Below, one piece after another: positions 61,289 to 64,000 of a DNA stretch of 64,000 nt. This DNA comes from Mesostigma viride (Eukaryota; Streptophyta; Mesostigmatophyceae; Mesostigmatales; Mesostigmataceae), in contig RPFO01000079.1 of assembly GCA_009746045.1 (NCBI GenBank), positions 1,717,285 through 1,781,284 on the forward strand, in the 5' to 3' direction. Made by a program: the position numbers and the translations under genes. The notes beneath the pieces were generated by a model. It made no database searches, was not told where the DNA came from, and was given only the letters and a program-made list of their open reading frames with translations. Every line of letters starts with the position of its first letter. Positions within the stretch are counted from its first letter, which is position 1.

Positions 61289-62407
61289 GAGGACGCTGTA
61301 GGGGTTATATAAACAGAGAGGATCATTAATCCGCGTTAATTAATGGAACGAGCCTCTTGTGGGGGGCTATGCCTTGGCAGGCCTTCACTGCCAGGGGTTC
61401 CATCCCATCATATACATGCTCACAGGGCACATATGTCCATGTACTAGGAACCTCCCCAGGGGCCCTAGACAATGACGGGATTTTAATACCGCCGTGCTCA
61501 ACGGCCGGGGCACAGCTGGCATCTCAATCAGGCTTTGCTCCAGCTTGGATATTCCAGCTTCTTACGTATAAGCATCACGTCACTGGGCGTGTACTTGTGT
61601 TGTCATGGCTTGTTTCCTGCATGGTGGAAAGACAAAACATGGCACACCTGAGGCACATGTCCAGCCTTCCCCACGGTTTCCAACCAGCTCTTTACAGCAC
61701 ACACGGCCTTTCCAAAAGAAAAAGAGCCAATTAGTAACATGCAGAAAACATCCGTTACCATAGCAAAAAAGCTCGTTGAAATAAAGACAGCGTCGCTTTA
61801 TGTTGCCGAGAAACCAGGCATGATGCTGAAATCCAATCGTTCATCACTCAACCGCCTTTGCAAAACACAAAGCAACTTCCTTTTATGATGCATGATACTC
61901 GTAAGTATCCAAAGCAGCATGATATCCAATTCAGCCTGACGGCGAGCATGGTCGACAAAAGGCATGCAGGCCGCCGAAACCAAAGCAATACAAACCGCAA
62001 TTCAAACCGTTCTTGACGGTTCGATGGCTTGCGTTGACATTCCAACAGCTTGGATCCAAATCGAGGCTGAAAAAGATTCCGCTCAGAAGGGAAAATCTCT
62101 TCAACCATGTGCTATCAACCAGTTTATACACCCTACGCCTGAACCGGCTGATGTAAACTGGTTACAGCACATCAACTTGATGAAGAATCGAAACCGAATT
62201 AGATGAAGGCTGTCCGAGTCAGATTCCGAGCCTTCTAAACTCCGTCTAGCCATAACGTACTCATGGTCGCTGGCTCGAAGTTTAGTCCTGTTGTCCCTGT
62301 GCTCACCGGGGCCAGAGCCAACAGTAATTCGGCAAAGCCTATGCTCACTCGGGCTAGGCTTTAACGGAAACTGCCCTCGGTTGTCCGAAGACATCGAAAC
62401 GAATACA
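61289..62407. other. Leader/gag region of LTR element, no recognisable gene
   Basis: This is the expected position of the untranslated leader and gag. Only short conflicting ORFs occur. The sequence has no zinc-knuckle motif that I can find, so gag has decayed or is unrecognisable. Confidence 0.5.
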
Positions 62408-62890
62408 AGTTGCAAATAAATGGAATGCGATGTAAATCAGAAAGCATGAAATGAACGTTGTGTTTATTGTTCTCATACGTTATTGTCGTTGTTGCATAAT
62501 TCGTCTCCTTTGCGCATAAGAACCTGTTGCGCTTGGCACCTTCATCAGTCTTGCTGAATATCCTACGTGGACATGCATTCCATGTAGTTTAGTGCATGCC
62601 GCGTGTTAGATACTTCTAGAATCCTCTAGGAGGTACCAAGGCAGATGCGCATACATGATGGGCCGATAGTCGGCTCAGTCCTCTTGATAGGACTACACCG
62701 GCCCTTGACCAGCCGGTGACGTGGAGGCCTGGGAGACGTCCACACATTCTACGTGGCGTTATCCCATTGGCGAGTACTAGTGAAGTACAGCCATTGGCCC
62801 AATACTACAATAAAGTATATTGTAGTAATCTGTACAAGATCCTCTATCTCTGAGGACCCATGTGGACCCTAGATGGGTCTCCAACCAACT
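62408..62890 (-). repeat. 5' LTR
   Basis: 483 bp direct copy of 57,065-57,547, followed outside by the CCTTG target duplication. Confidence 0.9.
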
Positions 62891-63064
62891 CCTTGGTCAC
62901 TGGTCAGCCACTAACAAAAGGATGGCAGCACCTACTATTGCATGTGACACCCGCTAGGTTGCCCATAGATGCTGCCGTTGAACTGGTACGGCAACCCGCG
63001 CCCCGCGCTGGCATTGCCATGGTACGCCGACAGTGGCAGAGCGCCATGGGACTCAGTACGGCTG

Positions 63065-64000
63065 TTAGGTACTAGGAGGCATGCAAAGCGATCCATCGTG
63101 TCTGCCAGCCGGTGCATGGCTAGCTGTACGGCCATGGTCAGCTGCCATGCCTGAATGGTTGAGAACACCGCGGTCGCTCATGCTTCTGACTGCTGATGTA
63201 TCGCCCATGCCGATGCCCAGCAACCCATAGTTTCGCTGCAACTGCGGCTGAACAGGCTGCAACATCTGCTGCAGGAACTGCTGCTGCTGCTCCCGCGGCT
63301 GCTGCTCCACTAGATGCCACATCTGTTGCAAAAACTGCAACCTCGTTTGCGGCTGCAGCTGCGGTTGTGGCTGCTGTGGCGGAGGCGGTGGCGGCGGGGG
63401 TGGCACCGGCTGCAAGTGCGGCTGCGGCTCCAACATGTCCAACAGCTGCTGCAGGATCGGCTGACTTGTTTGCGATGGCTGTGGTGATGGTGGTGGCGGC
63501 AGAGGCTGCTGCCGTTGCAGCAGTGGCCACGGCAGTGACGGCAGCGACTGCGGCTGCTGCGACGGCAGCGACTGCGGCTGCTGCGACGGCAGCGACTGCG
63601 GCTGCTGCCACGACAGCGACTGCGGCTGCTGCGACTCCTCCCCGCGCTTACGTAGCTGTGCCACGTACTCTTCCTCCAACTTGCGCCGCTCTTGCTCCAA
63701 CTTGCGCCGCTCTTCCTCCATCTTGCGCCGCTCTTCCTCCATCTTGCGCCGCTCTCCAGCTGCATTTTCCAGCTCCTTAGTGTACTGCTGCAGCTTGTTG
63801 TCAGATGCGCGCTGCACGCTTTGCCTGGTCGCCAGTGGCTGTGCTTCCTGGTGTGCAAGCATGGTTTCATCGTCGGTGTCTGTAATCATCATGTCCGCAC
63901 CATGACCAATCCAATCCTCATCGTCATCCACAGACACCACAGCAACCCTGCCTTTAGCTGCCCTGGATATGCCCTTAGCTTGGCCATTGGATGTTGGTCG
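63065..64000 (-). CDS. Q-rich coiled-coil protein, partial (5' end beyond window)
   Basis: The minus-strand frame is open from the window edge (64,000) to a stop near 63,065, at least 310 codons, so the start lies outside. The visible part has an acidic segment (SVDDDEDW), then a strong coiled coil of ERRKMEEERRKLEQ units (about 63,655-63,780). A Gln/Pro/Leu repeat (SQQPQSLP, five or so copies) and a longer Gln-rich region with a poly-Pro run follow, then a Gly/His-containing C-terminus. There is no catalytic domain. Such Q-rich proteins are often nuclear regulators or, equally, parts of transposon-related ORFs; I cannot decide. Confidence 0.5.
   Translation of the reverse strand, partial: RPTSNGQAKGISRAAKGRVAVVSVDDDEDWIGHGADMMITDTDDETMLAHQEAQPLATRQSVQRASDNKLQQYTKELENAAGERRKMEEERRKMEEERRKLEQERRKLEEEYVAQLRKRGEESQQPQSLSWQQPQSLPSQQPQSLPSQQPQSLPSLPWPLLQRQQPLPPPPSPQPSQTSQPILQQLLDMLEPQPHLQPVPPPPPPPPPQQPQPQLQPQTRLQFLQQMWHLVEQQPREQQQQFLQQMLQPVQPQLQRNYGLLGIGMGDTSAVRSMSDRGVLNHSGMAADHGRTASHAPAGRHDGSLCMPPST

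Larger units (their letters stand above)
57065..62890 (-). mobile_element. LTR retrotransposon, copia-order, 5.8 kb
   Basis: Two 483-bp direct repeats (57,065-57,547 and 62,408-62,890) with AGTTG...CAACT ends are flanked by the 5-bp target duplication CCTTG (57,060-57,064 and 62,891-62,895). They differ at only about four positions, so insertion is recent. Transcription is on the minus strand. A purine-rich tract (GGGAAAGAATGG on the minus strand) abuts the downstream LTR. No convincing primer-binding site for initiator Met tRNA is seen. The interior has an integrase-end, RT and RNase H ORF, but the gag and integrase core region is degenerate. Confidence 0.92.

Noticed and set aside
63196..63780. 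Ala-rich plus-strand ORF of 194 codons
   Set aside because: Antisense of the Gln/CAG-rich coding region on the minus strand.

Overview
The window is eukaryotic nuclear DNA that joins two kinds of sequence. Bases 1 to about 15.9 kb, and the arms of a giant palindrome reaching to 32,468, look like DNA of a nucleocytoplasmic large DNA virus (NCLDV). They are GC-rich and densely packed with mostly intronless genes: a KilA-N protein, an ADP-ribosyltransferase-like protein, a kinase-fold protein, a PD-(D/E)XK-like nuclease, a 1,069-aa fibre/LamG protein, two families of lineage-specific repeat proteins and small membrane proteins. From 32,469 to 64,000 the DNA is gene-poor and repeat-rich, with GT-AG introns only in transposons: an LTR/copia element with intact LTRs, a broken LINE, TIR elements, satellites, one large proline-rich surface protein and one partial Q-rich gene. 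The hydroxyproline-type cell-surface protein together with CACTA and copia elements suggests a green alga or other early Viridiplantae host. That assignment is inference. The simplest reading is an endogenous giant-virus insertion with one host junction near 32,468.

Layout. 1-4.4 kb: two effector-like enzymes, a spliced gene (exons 2742-2905 and 3044-3686) and a 62-codon gene split by a 547-bp foldback element with a GCGCG target duplication. 4.6-14.9 kb: KilA-N, two basic proteins built from a shared Cys-Leu-Trp-Cys repeat, an acidic ORF, a one- or two-helix membrane protein, the nuclease, a protein with a short Cys/His motif, then on the minus strand the fibre protein and a coiled-coil/proline-rich protein that carries the same Cys/His motif. 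14.9-15.9 kb: non-coding, with a foldback repeat built on GAGAAGCCTATCC and a C-rich satellite.

15,858-32,468: one nearly perfect palindrome of about 5.9 kb (centre between 18,835 and 18,836) carrying the same three genes on both arms. It is split 233 bp to the right of its centre by a 10.7-kb CACTA (En/Spm) transposon (19,069-29,733). The transposon has a six-exon Tnp2-type transposase, a divergent three-exon second gene, subterminal CTGAGA repeats and a 30-bp minisatellite. A spacer-free palindrome of this size carrying viral genes resembles a replicated hairpin terminus or concatemer junction of an NCLDV genome, or a fold-back fusion at a broken end.

32.5-50 kb: no convincing genes. It holds a candidate solo LTR, TIR elements (one flanked by TTAA), large direct repeats, a long poly-G tract and minisatellites. 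50.3-53.1 kb: the surface protein. 54.5-56.3 kb: LINE remains in inverted arrangement. 57,060-62,895: LTR retrotransposon with 483-bp LTRs and a CCTTG target duplication. 63.0-64.0 kb: a Q-rich coiled-coil gene running off the window end.
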